From: Sulfitobacter mediterraneus
GTDB taxonomy: Bacteria > Pseudomonadota > Alphaproteobacteria > Rhodobacterales > Rhodobacteraceae
DNA: 64,000 nucleotides
Assembly (NCBI RefSeq): GCF_003054325.1
Contig: NZ_QBKU01000009.1
Span: 62,001 to 126,000 of the forward strand
Direction: 5' to 3'
Both the position numbers and the translations under genes were made by a program. Under the pieces are notes generated by a model, which had not been told where the DNA came from, made no database searches, and was given only the letters and a program-made list of their open reading frames with translations. The number at the start of each line of letters is the position of its first letter. Within the stretch, counting starts at the first letter, position 1. This document shows, one piece after another, positions 8,781 through 18,219 of this stretch.

Positions 8781-11743
8781 TATGATTTTCCTTTAACGGT
8801 AAGCGCCTCGTCCACGAGGGCGGCTTGTTGTGCTTTGTGCTGGCTGGCGAGGCCAGTCGCAGGAGAGGCCGCAGTGGCGCGGCCCGCATAGATCGGGCGG
8901 GTGTGCTTGGCTTTGATCCGGCCCAGCACCCATTCGATGTTGGGTTCAATAAAGGTCCAGGCGCCCTGGTTCTTGGGCTCTTCCTGACACCATACCATTT
9001 CGGCCTGTTTGAACCGTTCCAGCTCCTTCACCGCGGATTGGGCGGGGAAGGGGTAGAATTGTTCAAAGCGCAGCAGATAAACATCGTCGATGCCGCGCGC
9101 GTCACGTTCCTCAAGCAGGTCAAAGTAGACCTTGCCGGAACACATCACGACCCGTTTGATCTTGTTATCTGCCACCAGTTTGGTGTCGGAGTTGCCCTGC
9201 TGGGCATCATCCCAGAGCACACGGTGGAAGGAGGATCCGGTGGTGAACTCTTCGGCGCGGCTGACCGCGAGTTTGTGACGCAGCAGCGACTTGGGTGTCA
9301 TGAGCATCAGCGGCTTGCGGTAGCTGCGGTGCAGTTGGCGGCGCAGGATGTGGAAATAGTTCGCAGGCGTGGTGCAATTGGCGACGATCCAGTTGTCACC
9401 GCCGCACATGGTCAGGAACCGTTCCAGACGCGCGGAGGAGTGTTCCGGCCCTTGCCCTTCATAGCCATGCGGCATCAGGCAAACGAGACCCGACATGCGC
9501 AGCCATTTGCTTTCGCCCGAGCTGATGAACTGATCGAACATGATCTGCGCACCATTGGCAAAATCGCCAAACTGCGCTTCCCACAGGGTCAGCGCGTTGG
9601 GCTCTGCCAGCGAATAGCCATATTCAAAACCCAGCACCGCATATTCAGACAGCATGGAATCGATGACCTCGTATTCGGCCTGACCCTCGCGGATGTTGTT
9701 GAGCGGGTAATAGCGTTCTTCGGTCTCCTGATTGACCAGACCGGAATGGCGTTGCGAGAACGTGCCGCGGGTGCTGTCCTGACCGGCGAGGCGCACTTTG
9801 TAGCCTTCGGTCAGCAGCGACCCAAAGGCCAGCGCCTCGGCTGTGGCCCAGTCAAAGCCTTCGCCCTCTTTGAACATCTTGGCCTTGGCATCCAGCAAAC
9901 GCCCCACTGTTTTGTGCAGCGGGAAGCCGTCGGGCGCGGTGGACAATGCGCCGCCAACCTCGTCCATGGTTTTCTTGGCGATGGCGGTTTTGCCGCGCTG
10001 GTATTTGTCTTTCTGCTTGTCCAGATGGGACCATTTGCCATCCAGCCAATCAGCCTTGTTGGGGCGAAATTCTTTGCCCGCCTCGAACTCATCGTTCATG
10101 CGTTTCTGGAAATCGGCCTTGAGGTCTTCGATTTCGCCCTCAGGCACCAGACCGTCACGGACCAGACGATCAGAATAGAGGCTGAGCGTGGTTTTCTGGT
10201 TCTTGATCTTTTTATACATCACCGGGTTGGTGAACATCGGCTCGTCGCCTTCGTTGTGACCAAAGCGGCGGTAGCAGATCAAATCAATCACCACGTCTTT
10301 GTGGAACTTCTGGCGGAATTCGGTGGCCACTTTGGCGGCGTGTACCACGGCCTCGGGATCGTCGCCGTTGACGTGGAAGATCGGTGCCTCAACCACCAGC
10401 GCATTGTCGGTGGGATAGGGCGAGGAGCGCGAGAAATGCGGCGCGGTGGTGAAACCGATCTGGTTGTTCACCACGATATGCATGGTGCCGCCGGTTTTGT
10501 GGCCGCGCAGGCCCGACAGGGCGAAACATTCGGCGACGACACCCTGACCGGCAAAAGCCGCATCGCCGTGCAGCAGGATCGGCATCACCGCGATGCGGTC
10601 ATGATCGTTCAACTGGTCCTGCTTGGCGCGGACCTTGCCGATCACCACGGGGTTCACCGCCTCAAGGTGGGAGGGGTTTGCCGTCAGGCTGAGGTGGACG
10701 GAGTTGCCGTCAAAATCACGGTCGGAGGAAGCGCCGAGATGGTATTTCACATCGCCGGAACCGTCGACGTCTTCGGGTTTGAAGCTGCCGCCCTGAAATT
10801 CATTAAAGATCGCGCGGTAGGGTTTCTGCATGACGTTGGCCAGCACCGACAAACGGCCCCGGTGCGGCATGCCGATCACGATATCGCGCACACCCAACTG
10901 GCCACCGCGTTTGATCACCTGTTCCATCGCGGGGATCAGGCTTTCGCCGCCATCAAGGCCAAAGCGTTTGGTGCCCATGTATTTCACATGCAGGAATTTC
11001 TCAAAACCTTCGGCTTCGACCAGCTTGTTCAGGATCGCTTTTCGGCCCTCTTTTGTGAAGGCGATCTCTTTGCCGTAGCCTTCGATCCGCTCTTTGAGCC
11101 AACCGGCCTCTTCAGGGTTGGAGATATGCATGTATTGCAGCGCAAAGGTGCCGCAATAGGTGCGTTTCACGATATCGACGATCTGTTTCATCGTCGCAAC
11201 TTCGAGGCCAAGCACGTTGTCGATGAAGATCGGGCGGTCCATATCCGCATCGGAGAACCCATAGGATTTTGGGTCAAGTTCGGGGTGGCTGCCCATGTCG
11301 CGCATGCCAAGCGGGTCAAGGTCCGCCGCCAAATGCCCGCGAATACGGTAGGCGCGGATCAACATCAGGGCGCGGATACTGTCCAGCACGGCCTGTTTGA
11401 CCTGATCGTCGGTGATGCTGACGCCTTTTTCGGCGGCCTTTGACTTGATCTTGTTCCCGGCGGCGGTGGCCTCTTCGGCTTCGGGCCAAACACCGGTCAA
11501 CGCGCCCATCACCTCGCCAACGGGGGCGGGGGGCCAATCGGGCCGCGCCCAAGACGGGCCAGCAGCCTCAGCCGTGACATCGCCGGAGGTGTCGCCCATC
11601 GCCCCAAAAAACGCCTGCCATGCCGCATCCACTGCATTGGGATCATTGGCATAGCGGGCATACATCTGTTCGAGGTATTCGCCGTTTTCCCCTTCGAGGA
11701 AGGAAGAGGCGTGGAATTGGTCGTTGCCGGGTTGTTCGGTCAT
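8780..11743 (-). CDS. sucA: 2-oxoglutarate dehydrogenase E1 component
   Basis: Thiamine diphosphate enzyme that decarboxylates 2-oxoglutarate and loads succinyl onto E2. At 987 residues it is full length. Visible hallmarks are the N-terminal E2-binding-type block ([15 protein letters not shown], about 14-28), the ThDP region [25 protein letters not shown], and the C-terminal [11 protein letters not shown]. It lies between sucD and sucB. A long open frame opposite to it (8825-11443) is a composition-driven shadow. Confidence 0.98.
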
Positions 11744-11801
11744 GGGAATACCTCGTTTGAGTTAGGACCGTATGTCTTGGGGCCGGAATATGGAGCAGGC
11801 G

Positions 11802-11850
11802 CTGCCCAATCGGGCAGGGGCGCAGGCCGGACACAATTGCCCGGCCTGCG
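11802..11850 (-). repeat. Double palindrome between sucD and sucA
   Basis: Two neighbouring hairpins in the 116-base gap: CTGCCC (11802-11807) with GGGCAG (11812-11817), and a perfect 10-bp stem CGCAGGCCGG (11821-11830) with CCGGCCTGCG (11841-11850). The second shares its GCAGGCCGG core with the hairpin after sucB. Such structures can protect the upstream sucD message or dampen read-through into sucA. Confidence 0.6.
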
Positions 11851-11859
11851 ATTTTTGGT

Positions 11860-12747
11860 TTAGCCTTTTGCGATGGCTTCTTTCACCGCTTCGCCCAGTG
11901 TTGCGGGGCTTTCGGCGACGGTAATGCCCGCGGACATCATCGCTTCGATCTTGTCTTCGGCGCCGCCTTTGCCGCCCGCAACAATTGCGCCGGCGTGGCC
12001 CATGCGGCGGCCGGGAGGGGCGGTGCGGCCCGCGATGAAACCGGCGGTTGGCTTCCAACGGCCTTTTTTCTTTTCATCGGCGAGGAATTGCGCCGCTTCT
12101 TCTTCGGCAGAGCCGCCGATTTCGCCGATCATGATAATTGACTGGGTCTCGTCATCGGCGAGGAACATTTCCAGCACGTCGATGTGTTCGGTGCCTTTGA
12201 TCGGGTCGCCGCCGATACCCACAGCCGAGGACTGGCCATAGCCCAGATCGGTGGTCTGCTTGACCGCCTCATACGTCAGCGTGCCGGAGCGCGAGACAAC
12301 ACCGCAGGAGCCGCGTTTGTGGATGTGGCCGGGCATGATGCCGATTTTGCAGGCGTCAGGCGTGATCACGCCGGGGCAGTTTGGCCCGATCAGGCGGGAT
12401 TTGGACCCTTCAAGGGCACGCTGCACGCGCATCATGTCCAGCACCGGGATGCCTTCGGTGATGCAAACGATCAATTCCATCTCGGCGTCGATTGCCTCAA
12501 GAATGGAATCGGCGGCAAAGGGGGGCGGCACGTAGATCACCGATGCGTTGGCTTCGGTCACATCTTTGGCCTCGTGCACGGAGTTGAACACCGGCAGGTC
12601 GAGATGGGTCTGGCCACCTTTGCCCGGTGTCACGCCGCCGACCATTTTGGTGCCATAGGCAATCGCCTGTTCGGTGTGGAATGTCCCCTGAGAGCCGGTG
12701 AGGCCCTGACAGATCACGCGAGTATTTTCGTCTACAAGTACGGCCAT
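11860..12747 (-). CDS. sucD: Succinyl-CoA ligase alpha subunit
   Basis: Forms succinate and ATP (or GTP) from succinyl-CoA with SucC. The 295-residue protein has the CoA-binding Rossmann domain ([10 protein letters not shown] at about 15-24), the [10 protein letters not shown] segment, the PNCPGVI loop and the phosphohistidine in GHAGAI near residue 250. The ribosome binding site AAGGAAA precedes the ATG. Unusually it does not adjoin sucC; three other open frames lie between them. Confidence 0.97.
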   Translation of the reverse strand: MAVLVDENTRVICQGLTGSQGTFHTEQAIAYGTKMVGGVTPGKGGQTHLDLPVFNSVHEAKDVTEANASVIYVPPPFAADSILEAIDAEMELIVCITEGIPVLDMMRVQRALEGSKSRLIGPNCPGVITPDACKIGIMPGHIHKRGSCGVVSRSGTLTYEAVKQTTDLGYGQSSAVGIGGDPIKGTEHIDVLEMFLADDETQSIIMIGEIGGSAEEEAAQFLADEKKKGRWKPTAGFIAGRTAPPGRRMGHAGAIVAGGKGGAEDKIEAMMSAGITVAESPATLGEAVKEAIAKG

Positions 12748-12756
12748 TGGTTTTCC

Positions 12757-12906
12757 TTAGTTAGCGGGCAGGGGCTGCGCGTTCGGGATGAACGCAAAAC
12801 GCCTGCGGGTCATTTGAATGGTGAGCGGGTTGCCATCGCGCCGGTCTGCCGGAGCGGCAGGTGGGGCAAGGCGGTCAAGGGTTTGGGCGGAAACAGACGA
12901 GATCAT
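12757..12906 (-). CDS. Small ORF of 49 codons coupled to methyltransferase and sucD
   Basis: Its ATG at 12906 overlaps the methyltransferase stop (ATGA), and its TAA (12757-12759) lies 9 bases before the sucD start, so it fills the gap exactly. The deduced peptide is proline- and arginine-rich (LAPPAAPADRRDG near 13-25, MTRRRFAF near 32-39), without a signal peptide or membrane segment. Not recognised as any family. Coupled position supports translation; composition alone does not prove it. It may serve to couple translation into sucD. Confidence 0.5.
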   Translation of the reverse strand: MISSVSAQTLDRLAPPAAPADRRDGNPLTIQMTRRRFAFIPNAQPLPAN

Positions 12907-13751
12907 GCCGTTCCCTCCGGTGATTTGCGCAGCAACACCGAGACGTTGTCATCAAGGGGCAAGGTCACGCGGTTGATCAGCGTTGTCGAAAATCCGGCGC
13001 GTCTGGCGGTGTCCGTCAGGGTGGCCAGCGTGAAATAGTTGACGTGGTCAGGATAGCGAAAGCCGCACCACTTCGGGCCAATCGCCTTGCGGTTCAGCGA
13101 GCCGTAGTTGGGCACACGCACAAACACACCGCCGCTGTCCTTGAGCGCCCGGTGCGCACCGCGCAGCACCGACATCACGTTGGTTTCATGCTCAAGATAG
13201 GAGAACATCACGATGCCATCAAACTGGCCCTCGTCGAATTTCCAGATCGCCTCGGCCCCGGCGCCGTGGATGCAATATCCGCCGGATTTGCGCATTTCGC
13301 TGTCGGCGCGGGCATGCAAGGCGGTGGACAATTCGATGCCATAGGGGGTCATTGGCGGTTTGATCCGCGCCCCTGCGCCGCAACCGATGTCCAGCACATG
13401 ACCATCGTTAAACCAGCGCCGGAAAGACGCGGTCTTGTCGCGGGTCATGCCCAGTTTGGTCCGGATGGCCCGCACATATGGGCTCAGCGGAGTGGACCCT
13501 TTGGTGGCGGTTTTCTTTTCTTCGTAGGTTTTTTCCCAAGCGAAGTCTTCTTCGAGGGCGGCGTATTCTGCGGGGTTGCGCAGATAGACCAGATTGCAGC
13601 CCGCGCAGGACACCATTTGCCAGTGATCGGGGGAATAGTCGGGCAGCGGGGTGCAGGTTGCACTGCTGCACACCGGACACTTGCGCAGCTCGGGCGCGGC
13701 ATCGGGGGCGGGCAGTTCGGCACCGGGGAGGGCATGTAGCGTGGCGCTCAT
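12903..13751 (-). CDS. Class I SAM-dependent methyltransferase with N-terminal zinc-binding motif
   Basis: A 282-residue protein. The N-terminal 70 residues carry two cysteine pairs (CPVCSS near 25 and CAGCN near 50) that look like a zinc ribbon, followed by a methyltransferase domain with the SAM motif VLDIGCGAGARI at about 116-127 and the acidic FDGIVMFSYLEH segment. The substrate is unknown; proteins of this layout methylate sugars or other small molecules. It lies inside the suc operon, overlapping the secreted-protein gene upstream (ATGA) and the small ORF downstream. Confidence 0.8.
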   Translation of the reverse strand: MSATLHALPGAELPAPDAAPELRKCPVCSSATCTPLPDYSPDHWQMVSCAGCNLVYLRNPAEYAALEEDFAWEKTYEEKKTATKGSTPLSPYVRAIRTKLGMTRDKTASFRRWFNDGHVLDIGCGAGARIKPPMTPYGIELSTALHARADSEMRKSGGYCIHGAGAEAIWKFDEGQFDGIVMFSYLEHETNVMSVLRGAHRALKDSGGVFVRVPNYGSLNRKAIGPKWCGFRYPDHVNYFTLATLTDTARRAGFSTTLINRVTLPLDDNVSVLLRKSPEGTA

Positions 13752-14275
13752 GATCCGTCCTCCGGCAGGCCAAGCCCGGCATAGAGGCGATCAACGCCCA
13801 TGTAGGTCTGAACCCTGCCTTGCGCCGCGCGGGTGCCAACCTGCACAACCGCCACACGCCCGCGCAGCAATTCCCGCCCTTCGATCAGGGCGGTGCCGTC
13901 GTCTGCGGTATGGGTGTCGGGCAACGGGATCTTGGTGCCGAAAACCGGCGGTGTCGCCATCTGCACGCGCAGGGCTTTGATCGCGGCAGTGCTGTGATCG
14001 CCGTCAAAGGAGACCTCGCAGCGCCGTTCCACGCCCTGTGGTGCACCGTCAGGGCGCGGCTCTAGGCTGTCATCCCAGAAGGTCAGAGCAAAGGGCGCGT
14101 CATCAACGCCCATATTGGCCCGCGCCTGTGCCTCTGTCTGGCCAGCCTTGAAACACCAAGCGTTGAAGGTGTCGATGGCGGTATGGGCCGATCCCTGCGC
14201 AACAGCAACAGACGCCGCCCCGAAAAGGGCGATGCCTGCAAGCAGTGTTGCGGAGGATCTGGTGATGGCACTCAT
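13748..14275 (-). CDS. Secreted hypothetical protein in suc operon
   Basis: A 175-residue protein with a cleavable signal peptide (hydrophobic LLAGIALFGAASVAVAQ, cleavage expected near residue 26). The mature part has two cysteines (in NAWCFKAG and RRCEVSF) that could form a disulfide. No catalytic motif or known domain was recognised. It starts 35 bases after sucC and overlaps the methyltransferase start, so it is cotranscribed with TCA genes, though a metabolic role is not evident. Confidence 0.7.
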   Translation of the reverse strand: MSAITRSSATLLAGIALFGAASVAVAQGSAHTAIDTFNAWCFKAGQTEAQARANMGVDDAPFALTFWDDSLEPRPDGAPQGVERRCEVSFDGDHSTAAIKALRVQMATPPVFGTKIPLPDTHTADDGTALIEGRELLRGRVAVVQVGTRAAQGRVQTYMGVDRLYAGLGLPEDGS

Positions 14276-14310
14276 ACCGATATCTTCACCTTAGATGGCT
14301 AAGCCGAAGC

Positions 14311-15504
14311 TTAACCCTTAACAGCCTGCACGATCTTCTGTGCGCCGTCTTTCAGGTCGTCGGCGGCGATCACATCAACGTCGGAATTGTTGATGATGTC
14401 CTTGCCTTCCTGCACGTTGGTCCCTTCGAGGCGCACAACCAGTGGCACCTTGAGGCCAACCTCTTTCACAGCGGCGACAACGCCTTCTGCGATCACATCG
14501 CAGCGCATGATGCCGCCGAAGATGTTCACGAGGATGCCTTTGACCTGTGGGTCGGAAGTGATGATCTTGAAGGCTTCGGTCACTTTCTCTTTGGTCGCGC
14601 CGCCGCCCACATCGAGGAAGTTGGCAGGCTCGGCCCCGTAGAGTTTGATGATGTCCATGGTGGCCATCGCCAGACCCGCGCCGTTCACCATGCAGCCGAT
14701 TTCACCGTCAAGCGCGATGTAGTTCAGATCGTATTTGGAGGCTTCGAGTTCTTTGGGATCTTCTTCGGTCACATCGCGCAGTTCGGCGATGTCGGCGTGG
14801 CGGTAGATCGCGTTGCCGTCAAAGGACACTTTGGCGTCCAGCACTTTGAGATCACCGGAATCCGTGACGATCAGCGGGTTGATCTCAAGCATTTCCATGT
14901 CTTTTTCCATGAACGCTTTGTACAGCAGACCCATCAGGCCAACGCATTGCTTGACCTGCTTGCCCTCCAGACCCAGCGAGAACGCGATGCGGCGGCCATG
15001 GAAGGCTTGGTAACCTGTGGCCGGATCAACAGAGAAGCTGAGGATTTTTTCAGGGGTGCTGGCGGCGACCTCTTCGATGTCCATGCCGCCCTCGGTGGAG
15101 CAAACGAAGGACACGCGGGATGTCTGGCGATCGACCAGCAGGGCGAGGTAAAGCTCGGTCTCGATGCCGGAGCCGTCTTCGATATAGATGCGGTTGACCT
15201 GTTTGCCGACCGGGCCGGTCTGATGGGTGACCAAGGTGCGGCCGAGCATCTTTTTGGCTTCTTCAGCGGCTTCTTCCACGGATTTGGTCAGACGCACACC
15301 GCCTGCTTCGCCAGCGTCGGCCTCTTTGAATTTGCCTTTGCCGCGGCCACCTGCGTGGATCTGGGCTTTAATCACCCAAAGTGGGCCGTCAAGTTCACCG
15401 GCGGCGGATTTGGCGTCTTCGGCTTTGAGCACGACGCGGCCATCGGATACAGGGGCGCCATAGCTGCGCAGGAGGGCTTTCGCCTGGTATTCGTGGATGT
15501 TCAT
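14311..15504 (-). CDS. sucC: Succinyl-CoA ligase beta subunit
   Basis: Nucleotide-binding subunit of succinyl-CoA ligase. The 397-residue protein has the ATP-grasp domain at the N-terminus ([15 protein letters not shown] near 45-59) and the C-terminal ligase domain with GGATKEKV and [10 protein letters not shown]. First gene of the suc operon; the 180-base upstream gap carries a paired palindromic operator and the terminator of the preceding operon. Confidence 0.97.
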   Translation of the reverse strand: MNIHEYQAKALLRSYGAPVSDGRVVLKAEDAKSAAGELDGPLWVIKAQIHAGGRGKGKFKEADAGEAGGVRLTKSVEEAAEEAKKMLGRTLVTHQTGPVGKQVNRIYIEDGSGIETELYLALLVDRQTSRVSFVCSTEGGMDIEEVAASTPEKILSFSVDPATGYQAFHGRRIAFSLGLEGKQVKQCVGLMGLLYKAFMEKDMEMLEINPLIVTDSGDLKVLDAKVSFDGNAIYRHADIAELRDVTEEDPKELEASKYDLNYIALDGEIGCMVNGAGLAMATMDIIKLYGAEPANFLDVGGGATKEKVTEAFKIITSDPQVKGILVNIFGGIMRCDVIAEGVVAAVKEVGLKVPLVVRLEGTNVQEGKDIINNSDVDVIAADDLKDGAQKIVQAVKG

Positions 15505-15590
15505 GAAAAACGGTCCCGTTTTGGTTCAAGTCACCGTGCAGTATGCCGATGAATCTTATGGTTCGGTAAAGGTTTTTCGCAGTTTGCCTC

Positions 15591-15604
15591 ATATTACCAG
15601 TATA
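15591..15604 (-). promoter_or_regulatory. Candidate -10 elements of the sucC promoter
   Basis: Read on the minus strand, TATACT (15604-15599) and TAATAT (15596-15591) are the best -10 candidates. The TAATAT choice places the proximal TGTGATCACA palindrome over the -35 position, with about 90 bases of leader before sucC. Confidence 0.4.
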
Positions 15605-15612
15605 AAGTGACA

Positions 15613-15647
15613 TTTGTGATCACACGAGAAAAAAGTGTGATCACAAA
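15613..15647. promoter_or_regulatory. Paired TGTGATCACA operator upstream of sucC
   Basis: Two perfect copies of the 10-bp palindrome TGTGATCACA at 15615-15624 and 15636-15645, centres exactly 21 bp apart (two helical turns). The flanks extend the symmetry to 13 bp on each side (TTTGTGATCACAC and its complement). The same pair with the same spacing occurs upstream of sdhC and one near-perfect copy upstream of mdh. This is most simply a binding site for two cooperating dimers of one regulator; its identity is unknown. Confidence 0.75.
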
Positions 15648-15670
15648 AACTGGGGATTATGCGAATCCCC
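15646..15670 (-). terminator. Rho-independent terminator of the mcl2-mch operon
   Basis: On the minus strand GGGGATT pairs with AATCCCC (loop CGCAT) and is followed by AGTTTTT. It lies 16 bases after the metallopeptidase stop and its T run directly abuts the sucC operator. Confidence 0.8.
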
Positions 15671-15685
15671 AACAAAATATGAAGG

Positions 15686-16426
15686 TCATTCGATGTTTTG
15701 GGCGGCGCGTTCAAAAAGGTGCGACTCAAGTTCGAGACACATTGTAATCGTTTGATCCGCCGGATCGTAGAATGCGTTGGCCTCGCCGCAGGGTTCGGCA
15801 CGGATGGTCACAGGATAGGGCAGGGTCAGCTGATCGTTCAAGGCCGCGACCTCGGTTGCGATCACATCTTGCAGGGGGGAGGGGCCAGCATCCTCAAACA
15901 CCAAGGATGCGCCGCCACCATTCTGAGTGATGTCGTCCAGCACCGGCCCCCAACTGGCCAGCGCAAGATCAAATTCCTCGGCGCAGGTTTCGGCGCGGTC
16001 TTGTGGCAGGTCAAGATCCACCGCGATGTCCGCGCGCAATTCCGGGTCCGCGCCGTAGAACAGGCAAACGAGGTTATAGTGCCTTTGCAAGTCGGGGCCG
16101 TGGACATCCCACCAGAGCGGCTCTTCCCCCTCTGTCGCGGCAGCCTCGTCCAGAAAACCAAAGGCCGCGTCGCGGGCGATGGACTGCGCGGTGTCTTCCT
16201 CAAACAGCGCATCAATCAGCAGGATTGACGCGGTGTCGGCGGCGTCCTCTTCCTGGCCAAAGACGGGTAGGGCCATGACATCAATCAAAGCATGGCCCAA
16301 TTCGTGATAGAAGATCGAGATCAGGTTGGCCTCGACATAGGCCTGAGTCTCTGTGGGTGATTGCGCAGCAGCGGGACCGTTCAGCGCCATGGCGGCGAAA
16401 AGAGAAAAGCCCCGCAGCCAGATCAC
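15686..16426 (-). CDS. Secreted DUF4344-type zinc metallopeptidase
   Basis: A 246-residue protein with a signal peptide (FSLFAAMALNGPAAAQ, about 7-22) and the zinc motif HELGH (H41 to H45) typical of metallopeptidases; it fits the DUF4344 putative metallopeptidase family. The chosen GTG start at 16426 overlaps the mch stop (GTGA); longer versions reading back through mch lack a signal sequence at their start. Four cysteines may form disulfides in the periplasm. Its place as last gene of an acyl-CoA pathway operon is unexplained. Confidence 0.75.
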   Translation of the reverse strand: MIWLRGFSLFAAMALNGPAAAQSPTETQAYVEANLISIFYHELGHALIDVMALPVFGQEEDAADTASILLIDALFEEDTAQSIARDAAFGFLDEAAATEGEEPLWWDVHGPDLQRHYNLVCLFYGADPELRADIAVDLDLPQDRAETCAEEFDLALASWGPVLDDITQNGGGASLVFEDAGPSPLQDVIATEVAALNDQLTLPYPVTIRAEPCGEANAFYDPADQTITMCLELESHLFERAAQNIE

Positions 16427-17454
16427 AGCGGCATCAACGCCCAATAGTCGAGATCGAGCAGCACATCGGGCAGGTATTTGCCGTCCGCCCCGCGCAGGGC
16501 AAAGGGATCGCCGCCTTTGGTCGCCACCAGTCGAAGCCGGATTGCACCGACGCCGGGCGCATCCGTTTCGGCTTTGTCTAGCACCTCGGACCAGGCCCGC
16601 ACGGTGTCGCCGGACAGGCAAGGGTTGGCATGGGCGCCGCCATTGAGGCCCGCAATCATCTGCGCATTGGCCAGCCCGTTGAAAGACAGCGCCCGCGCCA
16701 TCGAGATCACATGCCCGCCATAGATCAGGCGGCTGCCATCGGGGCGGGCGGAGGTGTCGAAATGCACTTTGGCGGTGTTCTGCCACAGGCGGGTGGCCAT
16801 CATATGTTCGGCCTCTTCGATGGTCACGCCATCGACATGGTCGATCTGTTCGCCGATCTCATAGTCGCCCCAGCGGTGCGGCTCGCCCGCGAGGGTGAAA
16901 TCGTAGTTGGAGAAATCCAGCCCCGTCGGCACCACCAGTTGATCCGGGGTCAGCGCCTTTGGCAGATCGGGGATCACGGTTTCGGGCGCGGGGGCATCCA
17001 GATCGCGTTTGCGCACCATCACCCAGCGCACATATTCCAGCACGGTTTCATCCCGTTGGTTCACCCCGGTGGTGCGCACATAGACCACACCGGATTTGCC
17101 GTTGGAGTTTTGTTTGAGGCCGATCACTTCGGATTGGCTGCGCAGGGTGTCGCCGGGCCAGACAGGGGCCAGCCAGCGCCCTTGGGCATAGCCCAGATTG
17201 GCCACCGCATTGAGCGAGACATCCGGCACGGTTTTGCCAAAGACGATGTGAAAGGCGATCAGATCATCCAGCGGGCTGGCAGGCAGGCCGCTGTTTTTGG
17301 CGAATTGGTCGGAGGAATAAAGCGCATGCCGCGCGGGGTAGAGCATATGATAAAGCGCCCGTTCGCCCCCCGAAACGGTGCGCGGCACCGCGTGGTGCAG
17401 GGTCTCGCCCAGGCGGTAGTCTTCGAAAAAGCGCCCTGTGTTGGTCTTGGCCAT
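16423..17454 (-). CDS. mch: Mesaconyl-CoA hydratase (ethylmalonyl-CoA pathway)
   Basis: Hydrates mesaconyl-C1-CoA to beta-methylmalyl-CoA. The 343-residue length is that expected for Rhodobacter Mch, a fused double hot-dog (MaoC-like) protein: N-terminal half beginning GRFFEDYRLGETLHH, second half with GDYEIGEQIDHVDGVTIEE and a catalytic-type MaoC segment (IYGGHVISMARAL). An upstream in-frame start at 17550 would read through the DUF1737 gene and is rejected; ATG 17454 overlaps the DUF1737 stop (TGATG). The nearby mcl2, ecm and ccr genes support this over a generic MaoC dehydratase. Confidence 0.92.
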   Translation of the reverse strand: MAKTNTGRFFEDYRLGETLHHAVPRTVSGGERALYHMLYPARHALYSSDQFAKNSGLPASPLDDLIAFHIVFGKTVPDVSLNAVANLGYAQGRWLAPVWPGDTLRSQSEVIGLKQNSNGKSGVVYVRTTGVNQRDETVLEYVRWVMVRKRDLDAPAPETVIPDLPKALTPDQLVVPTGLDFSNYDFTLAGEPHRWGDYEIGEQIDHVDGVTIEEAEHMMATRLWQNTAKVHFDTSARPDGSRLIYGGHVISMARALSFNGLANAQMIAGLNGGAHANPCLSGDTVRAWSEVLDKAETDAPGVGAIRLRLVATKGGDPFALRGADGKYLPDVLLDLDYWALMPL

Positions 17455-17657
17455 CAGTGTGCCCCCAGCTTGGTTTCGGGGGTATAGGTGCCATCGACCT
17501 CTTTCACCACGGATTGGCCGCAGCGCATGACGCCCGCCTTGTGATCCCATGTCTGGGTGGGCGATCCGTAAAGTTCCCAGCCTTTGTTCAAGGCATCGGT
17601 GACCTTGTGGCAGAATGCGGATGTGTCCTCTTCGGAGAGGAAGCGATAGAGTTTCAT
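17454..17657 (-). CDS. DUF1737 family small protein
   Basis: A 67-residue cytoplasmic protein that starts MKLYRFLSEEDTSAF and contains KGWELYGSPT, the core of the DUF1737 family. Its role is unknown. The longer frame to 17705 starts inside the nnrU gene and is rejected. It is translationally coupled to mch, and the order nnrU-DUF1737-mch recalls the arrangement in Rhodobacter, which hints at a link with the pathway or simple conservation of the operon. Confidence 0.8.
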   Translation of the reverse strand: MKLYRFLSEEDTSAFCHKVTDALNKGWELYGSPTQTWDHKAGVMRCGQSVVKEVDGTYTPETKLGAH

Positions 17658-17667
17658 GGCAATTTCC

Positions 17668-18213
17668 TTAGCCGAAGGGGTTGTAGCCGAGCCAGCTGTG
17701 GACAAGGCCGATCACGGCCAAAAGCACCAGGGAGATGACAAGGAACATCGCGTCCTTGGCGATGCTGCCCTTTTGTGGCGGGGTCCAGCCAGGTTCGGCA
17801 CGGTTGATCACGACCATTTCGGCCAGCGCCCAGACGAGCAGCCCGCCAAAGAGCACCACCGAAGGTGTGTCGCCATTGACCAGCAGGTGGGCTATCGCCC
17901 AAAGCGAAAAGCCGGTCAGCATCGGGTGGCGCATCTTGTAAAAGATCGCCCCTTTGGAGGGGCCGGGGCTGACGAAATAGAGCGCGGCAACCATCAGCAG
18001 GTTGTTGATCCCCGTCAGGGCAGAGGTGCGGCCCCAGAAGAATGTGCCGTCCCACATCCGGTAGCCGAAGATCATCAGCAGGATGGAGAGGCCGATGGCC
18101 AGTGCCACAAAGCCTTTGCCCTTTTCGCCAAGGGCCGCGCGTTGGGCGGGGAGGGCGCGTTTGTAGAAATGGGCGGCCGCCCAGAGGGCGAGGCCGAGGA
18201 AAAGAAGGATCAT
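17668..18213 (-). CDS. NnrU family membrane protein
   Basis: A 181-residue protein with about five membrane helices. It has the NnrU/isoprenylcysteine methyltransferase-like core (FYKMRHPMLTGFSLWAIAHL near 108-128). NnrU was first named in denitrification but relatives occur widely in non-denitrifiers, so no nitrogen role is implied here. It lies 6 bases after mcl2 and 10 before DUF1737, in one operon. Confidence 0.85.
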   Translation of the reverse strand: MILLFLGLALWAAAHFYKRALPAQRAALGEKGKGFVALAIGLSILLMIFGYRMWDGTFFWGRTSALTGINNLLMVAALYFVSPGPSKGAIFYKMRHPMLTGFSLWAIAHLLVNGDTPSVVLFGGLLVWALAEMVVINRAEPGWTPPQKGSIAKDAMFLVISLVLLAVIGLVHSWLGYNPFG

Positions 18214-18219
18214 GACGGG

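Noticed and set aside
8825..11443. 872-codon open frame antisense to sucA
   Set aside because: Lacks any recognisable domain and mirrors the codon structure of sucA; a high-GC shadow.
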